This document shows positions 12,240 through 24,037 of a stretch of DNA of 64,000 nt, piece after piece; position 1 is the first letter of the stretch; the number at the start of each line of letters is the position of its first letter. Made by a program: the position numbers and the translations under genes. Source of the DNA: Plantago major (taxonomy: Eukaryota > Streptophyta > Magnoliopsida > Lamiales > Plantaginaceae); NCBI GenBank assembly GCA_026545765.1, contig JAIFAC010000252.1, forward strand, positions 1-64,000, written 5' to 3'. The notes beneath the pieces are model-generated. The model saw nothing but the letters and a program-made list of their open reading frames with translations, did no database searches and was not told the DNA's origin.

Positions 12240-15200
12240 CAAACCGAGACATCTACCGTAATGATCAACTCAGAGGCAACCGAGTCAGATACTCGTGAAA
12301 GGTGTGAAGTACCGTAAACTTCAAGCAAAGAAACCGTGACCGACAAGAAGACCAAAGTATAGAAAGGTCACAGTTCCAGACCAATCACCAAACTACTCGT
12401 AGTCGATCGGTTTAACTCTTATCTTGTGAAAATTTTATGCTTATACATCTTGTTACTCATAAAATTTCTTTGTTACAGTCAGTTAGAAGCACAAAACAAG
12501 TGGAAGCTTAAAAGCTACCTAAACCGAGAAGGAGGTTCCTCAACCTCGCATTTAAGATATCCGAGCCTGTGCTGTAATAATGGATTCTTAAGATAACACT
12601 TCTTCGCTATAAGTTTATGTGCTAATCATTAAAATAAATGTTTCTAACAGCTCCAACGAGAAAGAGGAAGATAAGCGTAAATGCCAAGAAAACCCAAACC
12701 GAGGTTTCAAGAACGTATCATCGAGCCTTCCAGATGAAGGTATATGAAAATCAATGATAAATATTCTTCACCTCAAGTTAACTAAAATCTTCTAAATTAT
12801 TCAATGCTTTCTACTGTGCTCACTCAAGTAGAAGTGCAAGGGACAGAGTTACATCCCCAGACTCTATGGATATTGATGAGGCATCAGGCCTTTCATCACA
12901 AGAAAAGATTCCAAGATCTGCACAAGTCTCTCGAGAGACAAGTATCTGAGCCTCCCATGGAGGTAATTGACCTCTCTCCGACTTGTCACTTAAAGTTTTC
13001 TTGATAAAATTTCCTAAGTATTGTGATAATTTTAATTGTGTTCAAGAAAGAAAGGTTGATGAGGACCACTTCCAAGTCTCCACCTCAATAACAAGATATC
13101 TGAGACACCAATTGTCTCAAGAGAACAAGTCTCGAGTCTCAAGTACTTACCAGTAACTCGAAACTAAACTACACTTCACTCGTATATCTATAAAAGTTTA
13201 GCTCACTTAAAACTCTTCTTTCAGCTCAAACAAGTGCCTAGCCCCAATGTTGAGACAAGGGACTACTTCCCTTCTTCAAAGCTCACACCCGCCAAAGCAC
13301 ATTAAATGCTTCAAGAAATGGCAAAGGTTAAGGTGCTCGATCTCCGAAATATTGAGAATCATGATCAACCAACAGACGAGCACGAGCTCTTGACTTGGAG
13401 ACATACATCCATGCAATGTTCCCTACCGAACGGTACACGCATATACTCTATTGCATAAGGATTTCTCCGTAGAAGTGGCGCGCTTGATACATGCCTTTGA
13501 AAGTGTATGGTCGACAAGATTACAAATGGCATTTAAGCGCTTCGCCCCAAACTCGAATTTATACCTTCAACAAGAAGAGGTTAATGGCGTAAGATCACTA
13601 TTCCTAAGTGATCAATCTTGTATCCGAAGATGATGAGGAGGAAGAAATAAATCTAAAACGACTTGATGAACCTCCCACCGACCATCACCAAAAGGACGCA
13701 TACGCATAAAAAGGATGATGATGATGCCCCGCAAGTGGGACCGGAGGAATTTCGCTAAGAAATGATGCCTCAAAATACCGAAAGCACACCAGAAGACTTC
13801 ACGTAAATCTCCGCCTCCATCTCCTCGTAAATCTACTCATCCATCTTCTAACCAACACCCGCCATTACTCAACAAGTAGTCGAGCTTCAAGAAACCAATC
13901 GTAAAATATTAAACACTCAAACCAGATCCGCCAACTCGCATAACTGTTGGAAGAAGAACAACAAGCTCCATCTTCAACTGGAAGATCAAATAGCTAAATC
14001 CAGAGACAAGCTTGATCAACTACAAGATCAATACTTACAAGAAATGATTGCTTACTCGAGGTTAAAGAGCTACGGGATGTCGTGCATGATATCACCAAAG
14101 AACTCAATCAAGAAGATTCAAGTCAAGCATGATGCTAAATCGCATCATCTTCAAAAGAAGTACCATCCTCCTCCCGTAAAGGGAAGAAACTAATCTAGAT
14201 GGTTGTTGGACTCGATACAATCGATGAAAATGTCCAAGAGGATGAAGATCACCGGTGATTACTCGGATGATGAAGAAGACAAGACTTTGGCAGAACAAGA
14301 ATGAACATTTAGCGGTTTTCACTTGAAAAGGAAGTCGATTGCTCCTACAATATTCAAAGAACCGCCAAATGTCCACTCCAATGAATACATGAATAGGTAC
14401 CAAGTACCGGCTCATCCGAACAAGAGATGTCTTCACGTAACAAGGAAGTAATTGCCTCCCCTCTCGCTGAATGAAAAAGTTCACCGAGCTCATCACCTGA
14501 GAACAACAAGATAGTCATTTCGAAAAGATCTGGAATGATAAGGGACGATGATGCGCCTTTAGTGAAAAAGCTTTCCAAGAGGCAAGTTACTAACTCTTTG
14601 GAAAAGCAGATGCCATCCCAGCCCATTGGCGCAGCTCACCGACAAGGACAATGGACTTATCAAGCAAAATCAGGAGCACAAAGTTGAACTTCAGAAGTTG
14701 GTCACTGCCTATAATTATTTACAAGGGCACTTTAACTCTCTCTCAGATTCCTTTATGAGACTGAGTCAGCCAACAATGACTAAGGGGGAAAGAGTGTACA
14801 AATCTGGACCTCAAAGTCAGGGGGAATGGGAAGAAGGAGAAGAAAACATTTAATAAATCTGGAGTCAAAAGTGCGGCTCGAAGGAAGAAGAAGCATGAAA
14901 ACTTCCGTACCACCACCGTAATCAATGAACCTCCTCAAGCCAAGCTTGCAAATAGTAGTTGCTTCCCAGAAACCTACTGAAGGAACTAAAATGATAACAA
15001 GGGCCATGGCACAGAAACCTCCAAGGAGTACCAAGGCTCCAAGGAGAAGACAAGTTAAAGGGATTGATGAATCTTCTGAAGAAGAAGAAGAAGGTCAAAT
15101 CAAGTCCCTGGGCAATGAAGAAGGCTGTAAAACTCACACAAGATTTAATCTTGATGATGATGAGGAAACTGATGAAGATGAAGCTCCTCTTCACAAGAAA

Positions 15201-15971
15201 AGGAAAATTGAAAGCCTAACTGAGCCCATAGCTGCAAAGCCCCTAGCAGCCTAAAAACACCCTCCGAAATACCAAGTCTATCCGTGGTGGTTCTTCAAGC
15301 AACAACCTCAAAGAGAATTCAAGACAAAGAAGGAACAGACTGAGAGCTGAGCAAAGACAAAGTCAACTTCCACTCAGGCCAGAAGAAGCCAAAATAGAGT
15401 ATGTGAAGTATGACAATGATTCCTCCTCTGCTGTGTGCATCAATAAAAGAATGGCTATTAGATTAGGAACTTAAGCATCTATTGGTAAATTCAAGATTTC
15501 GCACCAATCCATAAACAACTTATGGCATGGAGAAAGATAAGCCAACCTGATCAACACCAATCACATTAAAGCTGGTTGGATTTTGAAGTTGTCAAAGAAT
15601 GGCCATGAGAAAGGACCTCTCGATGAATGTCCATATGGAAAGCCGATGATGTGCAATAATTGAATATCACAGAATGTGCACAAGAGCAAGACTCATAGAA
15701 CCCTATGAATCGCTTCATCTAACCAAGATCAATACAAGGGTGACATCGGATATCCGAGGATTATCTATGAATACTTCAAGCTTTCGGATATCGTAATAGA
15801 GCATGCCCGAAGTGGGAAAGTATCGTAGGTCGAACATTTTGTCAAGAAAATCCTACCAAAACCTATAAAGAGGTCTCATGGATTTTCCAGAGACACCGAG
15901 ATGCTCGTCGAACACTTCTATGATTATTCGATGACATCAAAAGGTTTGGAGATAGGAAATTTGCAGACTGA
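12240..15971 (+). pseudogene. E3 third ORF ('env-like'), N-terminal half missing
   Basis: Soon after the pol end, the sequence jumps into a point equivalent to about 53630 of E6 (the 'T.NDQ..EATES.T..R.EVP' stretch). The spacer, the internal promoter and the conserved N-terminal domain are absent. The intron-exon series follows (for example TTTGTTACAG at about 12469-12478). Two stretches read cleanly: 14626-14853 (LTDKDNGLIKQNQE, a coiled-coil segment) and 14925-15254, with the DDDEETDEDEAPLHKKRK acidic/basic block. It ends near 15971 after a KFAD-type C terminus, as in E7. Confidence 0.7.
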
Positions 15972-16351
15972 TCCACAGAAATACTGTTGAAGACTTGAAG
16001 AGATTGAAGACTTGAAGACTAGTTTATTAGGATGTTTACTTTGAGCTTGGTTACTCCTGTTGTCCTAATTTACTATGTAGTTTTTGTATTTTTGCTAACT
16101 GAGCTAAACTTGCTTTATGTATTGAAGTTATCTGTAATCTCTCTTTGTAACTTATCTGAAGAACTTACTCTCAGATAGTATTCTATAAAAAAGATAACTT
16201 GTCGGAAAAGATCACACCTTGTGATTTCGTTGATGTTTACTTTACGCACTTAATTAAATAAATTGAAGATCAAGAAAAGATTAAGTGTTGTATTGTTCAC
16301 TATCCATTTGTAATAGGTAAGATAGTCATCGTTGACTAATCAAAAGAAATT
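15972..16351 (+). other. E3 3' UTR and degraded polypurine tract
   Basis: Non-coding sequence of about 380 bp matching the region between the third-ORF stop and the 3' LTR in E6 (57230-57599), including the shared 'aagatcacaccttgtgatttggttgatgtttactt' block. The tract before the LTR is reduced to CAAAAGAAAT. Confidence 0.7.
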
Positions 16352-18005
16352 TGTTCAGAAATTTGTTAGATATTTTGTTAGAAATATCTGTTTTAGATTT
16401 CATCGACAATATGATGACTTATCTTAGTCTCAGAAAGGTGATTAGTACTCTTGGTTCACTTGAACATTGTAAAAGAGGAAACTCACTAAGTATGATTGTC
16501 TATCTAATCTTGTATAGGATGTTAGGTCTCAAAATGTAATTTTTATTTTATGAAGAGAAGACCAAGAAGAAGACATCCAAGCAAAACAAGCTCAACGACA
16601 TTGAAAACTTGAAGAAACTGCACAAGATTATCGAACTGTTTTTGTAGATACCTTAGCGGATATCTTGAAGACACGAATAGTTTTAAACAAACTGTCACAA
16701 GAGATATCTCGAGAAATAAAAACTATTTGAAAACAAGGAAAGGTATCCATGTATATCTATTCTCAGATACCTTGAGCATTAACCACATTTGAAAAAGAAA
16801 TATATATATTCAAACAAAGTTGTTTCAATAAAAGTGGTATCCGAAGATTGAAGATAAGGACGGCAAATAATCGATAACACTAGTCTACGATACAAAGCAT
16901 AGTTTCGTTGGCACTACAGACAAAAGTATAAGTACAATGCATTTAATGCACTACAGAGATAACGAATAAAAGCAAGTTCAAGAAGAAAAAAGACAAAACT
17001 CGTTCAAGATATATACAGATATCAATAGTTTGAATTTGAGCCTAACGGATACTATTCAAACGGCACTCAAATTCATCTATAAATATCAACACTTAGGCAT
17101 GAAGAGATACACAAGACACCTCTAACCTGCATAAAACGAACATCTTACTCTCTAAAAGCAACTTACTTATCCTCAAAGCTTTACGCACCAAAGCTTTTTG
17201 ATCTTTAGTAATCGAAGTTCTAAGTGTCCTCGATCCTAAACAAGCACATGCTCATGAAAGAGTTGAAACGAAAGATCAAGTGTCTCGATTCATTCTCTTG
17301 AACATTTATCTAAGACTGGTCAAGAAAGAACAAGATACCATACATTGAAAGTATTAAGTATACTTGATTCACAGAGTTATCTCAATAACCTAATAAGTTA
17401 TTAAAGAAGCTCATCTGACAATTCAAACCAAAACCGACACCATAATCAAGCGTGAGGTAAGGGAAGTACTTAGTTTGAAAAATCAGAATAACCCAAGGTT
17501 CTGACTAAGGAGAAGTACTTGATTTGGAAACTAAGGAATAACCCAAGGTTATAGGAAGTACTTAGCTTGGGAAACTAGGAATAACTCAAGAAGGTTTCAG
17601 TACAGGAAGTACTTCAGTCAGGGCCGGGGAACAACTTGGGGAACATTTGGTTGGAACCATTTGTTTAAAGGAATCTTAGAATAGGATTTTTGTAAAAGAG
17701 AACTCAATTATCTATTCTAGTGAATTCTAGGTCTCTGAAAGACCGAAGTGGATTAGTTTGAGGATTACGCCACCTCCAGATACCACTATACTTGTTGTGT
17801 TATTTACCTTTCTGTATTTACATTTAAGCAACACACACACACACTTTTAACTGTCTACTATCTTTTAAGTCTTCCTCAGACTGGTTCTAAGTATCGATAT
17901 ATATCTACTCGAGATCTCGAGAATTAGTTTTTATCGAGAAAAGTTTTAAAAGACTATTCACCCTCCCCCCTCTAGTCTTTTACTTTGCCGTTATCTGGAC
18001 CAACA
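16352..18005 (+). repeat. LTR C, 3' LTR of E3 (1654 bp)
   Basis: Starts TGTTCAGAAATT and ends TATCTGGACCAACA, directly followed by the right target duplication. TATAAATA lies at 17078-17085. It is clearly the partner of LTR B, although the two differ by two 12-bp units at the 5' end and by many small indels, a good part of them at CTG/CAG. Confidence 0.9.
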
Positions 18006-18010
18006 GTGAC
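18006..18010 (+). repeat. Right target-site duplication of E3 (GTGAC)
   Basis: Exact copy of 4680-4684. Removing 4685-18010 rejoins the E2 third ORF in a collinear way. Confidence 0.85.
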
Positions 18011-18482
18011 CACATGATCTAGGGCAAGATCTCATAAACCTCCAGTTGCTAAGAGCTCAAGGAGTAGAATGGATGAGACTCAAGAAGAAGAAGAAGAAGA
18101 AGAAGAAGAAGAAGAAGAAGATATCTCTAAAAAGAAAAGGAAAACAGGCCAAGACAGATGCAAGGAATTGGTCATATATCATTCTGATGATGAGGATGAT
18201 GATGAAGATGAAGAGAAAGACATAAACCCTCTTCACGTGAGAAGAACAAGCGACGTTCGAACATATAGTGCGAATTCCTATAGCAAAGAAGGACACCTTC
18301 TGGAAACAACAAGTCAATTAAGAAGGTACCTCTATCCGAAGACCCCTCATGAAAGGCTGAACTCCAAATGCAAGAGGATTAGGGAAAGGGATATCAAGTT
18401 TGGTGAGTGCTACCACCAAAGCTGAAAGATGCTCGGGATTGAGTATGTAAAGGTTGATGACCTCACCTAATCATTTGGCAAA
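18006..18482 (+). pseudogene. E2 third-ORF remnant, piece 2 (acidic/basic block)
   Basis: The frame 18069-18425 holds a run of glutamates from an interrupted GAA repeat (about 18081-18120), followed by KKKRK, a second acidic run, then NPLHVRR. This corresponds to the GIEESS-acidic-EDEAPLH-KKRK region of E6 and E7. A later short segment reads DARIEYVKVDD in the other frame. The run of identical codons has expanded compared with the other copies. Confidence 0.65.
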
Positions 18483-19888
18483 TGTTAGGAATATCTGTTT
18501 AGATTTTGATCAATGCTGAACCCCAATGGCTTATCTTAGCTCGTAAAGGTAAGTAGTACTCTTAGTCTACTTAACATTGTAAAGAGGAAGCTTCTAGTAT
18601 GTTAGTCTAGCAAATCTTGTATTGTGTTAGGTCTCAAAATGTAATTTTTATATTTTGAAGAAGACCAAAAGGAAGCATCCAAACAGAAGAACTAAATTTT
18701 GAAGATCAAGAAATTACACAAGATTGTCAAGACTAAAGAGAAATGTCTCCTGGATACTCTTTCCGGATAACCTTAAAGAAACAAGTGTTTTCAAAGAACA
18801 ATTTCTCCTAATAGATATCGAGGAGTTGAGGTCGAAAGGAGTGTGTCGAGGCTCAGATACTTTGCTGTGACCTATCCGTTGATGACTACGAGGACAAAAA
18901 TAGTACAATACATTAATTACGCATGAGAGATGCTGAACAAAGGAAATCTACGAAAGAGACAAGCTCAACTGAAGATTACTATTTATAGATAGATATCAAT
19001 AGTTTGAATTTCAAAGAAGCTTAAGCGGATACTATTCAAAGCTGGCAGAAATTCAGCTATAAATATCAACACTTAGAATGCTTGAAAACACACCTGAACT
19101 TCAACTGAACACAACCTCATACTCGAGCATCTGAGCTTTCAACCTACTTGCTCTCTATAGCTTCTATGTTGCGACTAAAGCTCTTGAATTCTAACTAACG
19201 AAAGTTCTAAAGTGTTCGATCCTTAACAAGCATTGTTCATTGTGAAGAGTTGAATCAAAAGATCAAGCTGCGATATAAAGGATTCATTCTCTTGAACATC
19301 TGAACTTGGAGTCGATAAAACGACTAACCATACATTGTGAAGTGTATTAAGTTAGATTGATTCTATAGAGCTATCTGGAATATAAGCGTAGAAGTTATAA
19401 AAGCTCACGACAATAGCATAACCAACACCGACAAAGTGAGCATAGAATGTAGTTTGGGAAACTAAGGAACAACCTCAAATATTACAGTGAAGGAACTACT
19501 TAACTTAGATGGTTGAGAGCAACAAGAGATTCAATTCGGGGAACTTGAACATAAAGGATCGAGAAAGATAGGATTTGTAAAGGAGACTCATTATCTTATC
19601 TTAGTGGTTCAAGTCCTAAGAGAGGCGAGAGGATTAGTTGAGATTCGCATACCCTCGAGATACCACTATAAAGCTTTGTGTCATTTTACTTATTGCACTT
19701 TACATATTGCTTTATTTACTTAGTACTTACACACTTATAGTTTTCTTGAGCACGTGCACTTATCCTAAAGTCTTCCACTACGATTATAAGTACGGATATC
19801 TTCACGAGATATCTCGAGAAGTATTTATCGACAAAAGTTTGAAAAGACTATTCACCCCCGGTCTTTTACTTTGTTATCTGGACTGACC
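18483..19888 (+). repeat. LTR D, solo LTR inside the E2 third ORF
   Basis: Starts TGTTAGGAATATCTG and ends near TTATCTGGAC with a degraded terminus. TATAAATA is at 19058-19065. Third-ORF coding sequence stops just before it and resumes just after it, with no PBS or internal region in between, so this is a solo LTR left by LTR-LTR recombination. I could not find a clean 5-bp duplication (GCAAA on the left; the right side is degraded), so the right end is approximate. Confidence 0.7.
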
Positions 19889-20430
19889 AGGTGCATACAT
19901 CGGAAGAATGGCTCTTGAATACTCAGATGAAGAATATTCTAGTCAATGTAGGAGGACTACCGGGACCCACATCTGAACGGATGATGTCATGGAGAAAAGC
20001 GGGATTTATTGCTAAAGATGAAATCGAAATGGCTAGAGTTTGAAATAGAAGTGACGGGGAAGCGAGAAAGAATATACCTATCTGAAGAATGCCCTTATAT
20101 CACGGACGAGGAGGATGTACATTGAAGATGAATTTGGGTCAAGAAAAAAGCGCAAGTTGAACCTTATGAGTTATTTTATTTGACTAAGGAACAATACTTG
20201 GGAGACCTAAAATATCGAGAGATATATGGTCATTACAAGCTCACTAAAGGGTACATGTCTCGGAAATGGGGAAATACCTTTGGATGAAGCGTGATCAAGA
20301 ACCTACCCACTGAATCTTACTAGGAAAATACTCTGGCAGCAAGGAATGCATAAATGAAAGTCAGAACATACATCCTTGAATACTCAGAAGATTGCAAGAG
20401 ATTTGGTGATAGGGTTTTTCAAAGCTGAAG
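19889..20430 (+). pseudogene. E2 third-ORF remnant, piece 3 (C terminus)
   Basis: Reads in shifting frames as CIHRKNGSW, then an MSWRK block, then EPYELFYLTKEQYLGDLKY, and ends with an EYSEDCKRFGDRVFQS-stop tail. It matches the conserved C-terminal block of E6 (56640-57229). Divergence from E6 is larger here than for E3, in line with E2 being the host of the nested insertions. Confidence 0.65.
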
Positions 20431-20767
20431 GATGAAGACTTGAAGACCAACTAGTAGGATGCTCACTTAAAACTTGGAACTTCCTGCTGTCCTATTTAGT
20501 TGTGTAATTTGTTTTGATTTTTGCTGATTGTAATCTATTGCTTATCTTGTAAAAGTTATACATACTCTCACTTGTAATTTATCGATGAACTGCTCTGGGA
20601 TATCATTACAATGAAAAGGTAACTTGTCCATGAAGATCACACCTTGTGATTTGGTTGATGTTGCACTTCTTAAATAAATTAAATGAAAGATCATAAGAAA
20701 TGTTTAAGTGTTGGATTGTTTCCTCACCCAGTTCATGTTAGGTTTTTAGATAGTCATAGGTGAAATT
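20431..20767 (+). other. E2 3' UTR
   Basis: Matches the 3' UTR of E6, including the 'gatcacaccttgtgatttggttgatgt' block and the 'gatagtcat' block before the LTR. The polypurine tract is reduced to GGTGAAATT. Confidence 0.65.
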
Positions 20768-22197
20768 TGTTAGGAATATCTGTTTAGAATTTGACGATAA
20801 CCTAATGACTTATCTTAGCTCGAAAGGTAACTAATACTCTTAGTTCATGAACATTGCAAAAGAGAAAGCTTTATGGTATGTTAGTCTAGCGAATATTGTA
20901 TAGGATGTTAGGTATCTGAGTGTAATTTTATATCTTTGAAGAAGACAAAAGAAGCAAGCATCCAGAAGGAAGCCTTTGTTGAAGATCGAAGATCATTTGC
21001 ACAAGATTATTGAAGACTAAGGAAAAGTGTCTCCTCGAAACCTTGGCTCGAGATACCTTGAAGAAATTAAGTGTCTTTGGAAGACAAGTATTTCAATAGG
21101 TCTCGATGCATTATAGATCAACGAGAAAGGACTTTACAAGCAGCCTCGAAAGCTTGCATTGTTCCGTTGACACTACGACAAAGTTAATCTGGTCATTAAT
21201 TACGCAGGGCAGAGATGCGAGCAAAAGTGAGTAAATAGACAAAGCTCAACAGTACTAACTTGAGATATTGTTGGTTTGAATTTCATTGTGACTAACAAAT
21301 ACTATTCAAACGACATAATTTTCAACTATAAATATCAACACTTGGAATGCTTGAAAACACACCTTAAACTACTTCGATCATACATTACATTCAAGCATAC
21401 AAGCCTTCATACCTACTTACTCTCTAGCTTTCTGTTACAACTAAAGCTCTTGAATTTTAAGTAGCACGAAAGTTCTAAGCGTCCTGGTCCTTAACAAGAA
21501 TTGTATATTGTGAAAGAGTTGAATCCAGAAGATATAGTTGTGACTCATATCTGTGATTCATTCTCTTGACCAACATCAAGACATGGGTCAGTAAAAGAAC
21601 AACTTACCATACATTGAAAAGTGTATTAAGTGAGCTTGATTCTACAAAGTACTCATATATAGATAACTGCATAAGTTATTAAGAGCCTGCTAACCTGACA
21701 AACTACCATAACCAACACCACACAGACGTTGAGCATATGAAGTACTTAATTTGGGAAACTAAGGAATAGCTCAAAGGTTACTGAGTAGAGGAAGTACTTG
21801 CTTGGGAAAACCAGGGAACAACTCAGGGGGAATGCTTGGTTTGGAACCTAGTGTTAAAGGGATCAAGAGATAGGATTTTGTAAGGGGAACTCAGCATCTT
21901 ATCTTAGTGGATTCAAGTCCTGAGAAAGGGAGAGTGGATTAGTTAACGATTCATCGCCACCTTGAGATACCACTATAAAGCTTGGTGTTATTTACTTTAC
22001 GCTTTACTTATCGGCGTATTGATTGCTTGCTGAGTACTTACAACTTCATAACTATCGAAACGTGCACTTATCACAAAATTCTTCCGGCATTGAATATAAG
22101 TGTCGATACCTTGAGATGTCGAGAAAGCATTTTATCGTCGAAAAGTTTGAAAAGACTATTCACCTAATCTAGTCTTTTTACTTTATCGTTATCGGGA
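20768..22197 (+). repeat. LTR E, 3' LTR of E2
   Basis: Starts TGTTAGGAATATCTG; TATAAATA at 21327-21334; ends near TTTATCGTTATCGGGA. The last bases (normally TCTGGACCAACA) are degraded, so the end is approximate. Non-repetitive sequence follows. Confidence 0.75.
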
Positions 22198-23147
22198 ATG
22201 CGAGAATATTATAAAGTTATAGTAAAATATGGGTGTATGTGACAGTCCATAATTTAGGAACTTAGACAAAAATGTGATTGCATACAATTTTTTTTTTCTT
22301 TTACATTTTCCTTTTGGTTTTGTAAATGGGTAACTAGTGCATGGATAACTTTAGTAATGTTGCATTGTACTCTTAGTACTGAGATCTACACCATTTAATC
22401 AATTTTAGATTTAATCTCAACTCTTCAATTTTATTAATCGATAAAATCGCACTATCGCATAATAAGGTCGCATTCATTAGCATAATATTTTAAAATCTTA
22501 TCAAGTTGATTTACTTATACATCCACGATATTTAAGCAACAACATTTACCCAAACAATCCAAAATCAATCCAACAAGAATAAAAGAAATCACAAAACGCC
22601 CATTTTACATTTGACAAAAAAATAAATTAAAAAAATAAAGAAAATGGGACCGGAATTGAAAATCCGCCACTTCAGGAATCCGTGGTAACTTCGAATCTGG
22701 AAGCTCTTTTAAACTTTAACTAATATAAAGTAACTTAGAAAACTTAATAAATAGGAATGGAGTAACAATTAGTAGTACTAGTACTTAACATTGCACAAAA
22801 TATATATCATCATGCAAATGGGCGAGAACAAGTAAAACAATATATAAGTTACATTAGCATAAATAGATTATCAAACCTGACCTACGATGAAAAGCCATGT
22901 CGAGAGTAACCTAACACCAAGCCCATGTCTGAGAAAATTAAGCATTTGATCTTGCATTTCTATATCTTCTATTCATGATGATAATGATCTAGCGATCGTC
23001 GAGTAAGAAAGACCACGTGATCTTATTAAAAGCTGGCTAGTATCTTTCTATACATGCTTAATTATATGCATGTACCAAACATAAAAAGGTTACATTCACA
23101 AAATGGAGAGGGACTCATTCATTACCTCAAACCCTATGACAAGATAG

Positions 23148-23345
23148 GAAAAGGTTTTGGTAGGTGCAAATTTTGCAAAGGTTTGACATAAATTTTTGAA
23201 AGGTTTTGGTGTAATTTGAAAATAAAGCTAACGGACATAACGTAAACAACTTTTGTACTAGGTCAATTTTTTACAAAGGTTTAAGTGTCGACTAAAAATA
23301 AAGGTTGTGGTGTAATTGAATTGGCGCAAAAGGTTTTAGTGTAAA
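23148..23345 (+). repeat. Dispersed direct repeats of AAAGGTTTTGGTGTAA
   Basis: About six imperfect copies lie at roughly 23149, 23177, 23198, 23274, 23303 and 23328, at 20-75 bp spacing. They may be part of a degenerate transposon terminus. I cannot name the family. Confidence 0.5.
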
Positions 23346-23493
23346 ATAAAATTTTCTCTAAAATTCAATGTGAGATTATACAATATTTGATATTTTATAT
23401 TGAAAAAGATTATTAATGTTGAACTGCACAAAGTCTCATAAGAGACGATATTTAGATAACTTATCTAGAGACGACCTATGTTATCAATAAAAA

Positions 23494-23603
23494 CATTTAT
23501 GTTATTAATCAAAACGTCTATGTAGTTAATGAAATAAGTCTTGTTGTAATATAAAAAAACACGAATGTTGAAAACATAGATGTTTTGAATAATAACATCG
23601 ATG
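23494..23603. repeat. Inverted repeat, 29-bp arms with 52-bp loop
   Basis: The left arm 23494-23522 and right arm 23575-23603 are reverse complements with about four mismatches. This is a long AT-rich hairpin about 450 bp upstream of the carrier start codon. It may be a short palindromic MITE or a remnant of one. Confidence 0.55.
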
Positions 23604-23904
23604 ATTTTTTGGCGATATAAAACGATTTGGTTTGAGGAAATGGGAAAAAAATTGGAAAAAATAAGATTTTCACTTGAAAATGTGAGGAAAGCTTAACTTT
23701 TTGTTAGTAGAGATATCTGCATTTGATATAAATTTTAATAAATATTTGAAATTTCCGAAGCTATCGAATGATGGAAAATAATATTTTCTCATTTCTTTTA
23801 GAACCAAAATCAAAGCAACTGGAGACATAGGAAAAAAATAAATTACCATACGTGAACATTTTAAAATGAGTTAGGGCTGGGCTGGTGATACTAGTAGAGA
23901 GCAG

Positions 23905-24037
23905 TATTATATATTCTCTCGGTCGCAAGTCGTGTAAAGTCTCTCGTATTCCCCGGTAGAAGCAGTAGCGTTCCATTTTGGTTGGAGAAAAAGAAGAGAG
24001 AGAATATAGAAACCAAATCTTCTCCTTCTCTTCTCTA
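23905..24037 (+). promoter_or_regulatory. Probable core promoter and 5' leader of the carrier gene
   Basis: A TATA-like TATTATATATT lies at 23905-23915, about 125 bp before the ATG. A CT-rich leader (CTTCTCCTTCTCTTCTCTA) directly precedes the ATG, as is common in highly expressed plant genes. The transcription start is not visible from sequence alone. Confidence 0.45.

Larger units (their letters stand above)
4685..18005 (+). mobile_element. E3: complete nested Sirevirus-type Ty1/copia element
   Basis: This is the only element with both LTRs and both target duplications in the window. Order: 5' LTR 4685-6351, PBS, gag, pol, N-truncated third ORF, 3' UTR, 3' LTR 16352-18005, flanked by GTGAC. 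It is 13.3 kb long, shorter than E6 because the pol/third-ORF spacer and the N-terminal half of the third ORF are missing. All genes carry stops and frameshifts, many at CAG/CTG positions where E6 and E5 are intact, so some breaks may be sequence errors. It is younger than E2, whose third ORF it interrupts. Confidence 0.9.
4054..22197 (+). mobile_element. E2: older Sirevirus-type element, split by nested insertions
   Basis: Three collinear pieces of one third ORF (4054-4684, 18006-18482, 19889-20430) are followed by a 3' UTR (20431-20767) and a 3' LTR (20768-22197). The gaps are filled by complete element E3 and a solo LTR. Collinearity is direct: the reading 'TT..RARS' straddles the E3 insertion site, and 'IEYVKVDD' before the solo LTR is followed after it by 'CIHRKNG', as in E6 (IEYVKIDN...CIHQKNG). 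The 5' half of E2 is outside the window, beyond E1. Confidence 0.75.
22198..23900. other. AT-rich spacer upstream of the carrier gene
   Basis: No gene is visible. It contains a cluster of imperfect AAAGGTTTTGGTGTAA copies and a 29-bp inverted repeat, listed separately. It lacks the CGTAA-type corruption of the neighbouring retrotransposons. Confidence 0.6.

Noticed and set aside
18057..18317. Minus-strand frame with a poly-Phe run
   Set aside because: It is the antisense of the GAA repeat in the E2 acidic block.
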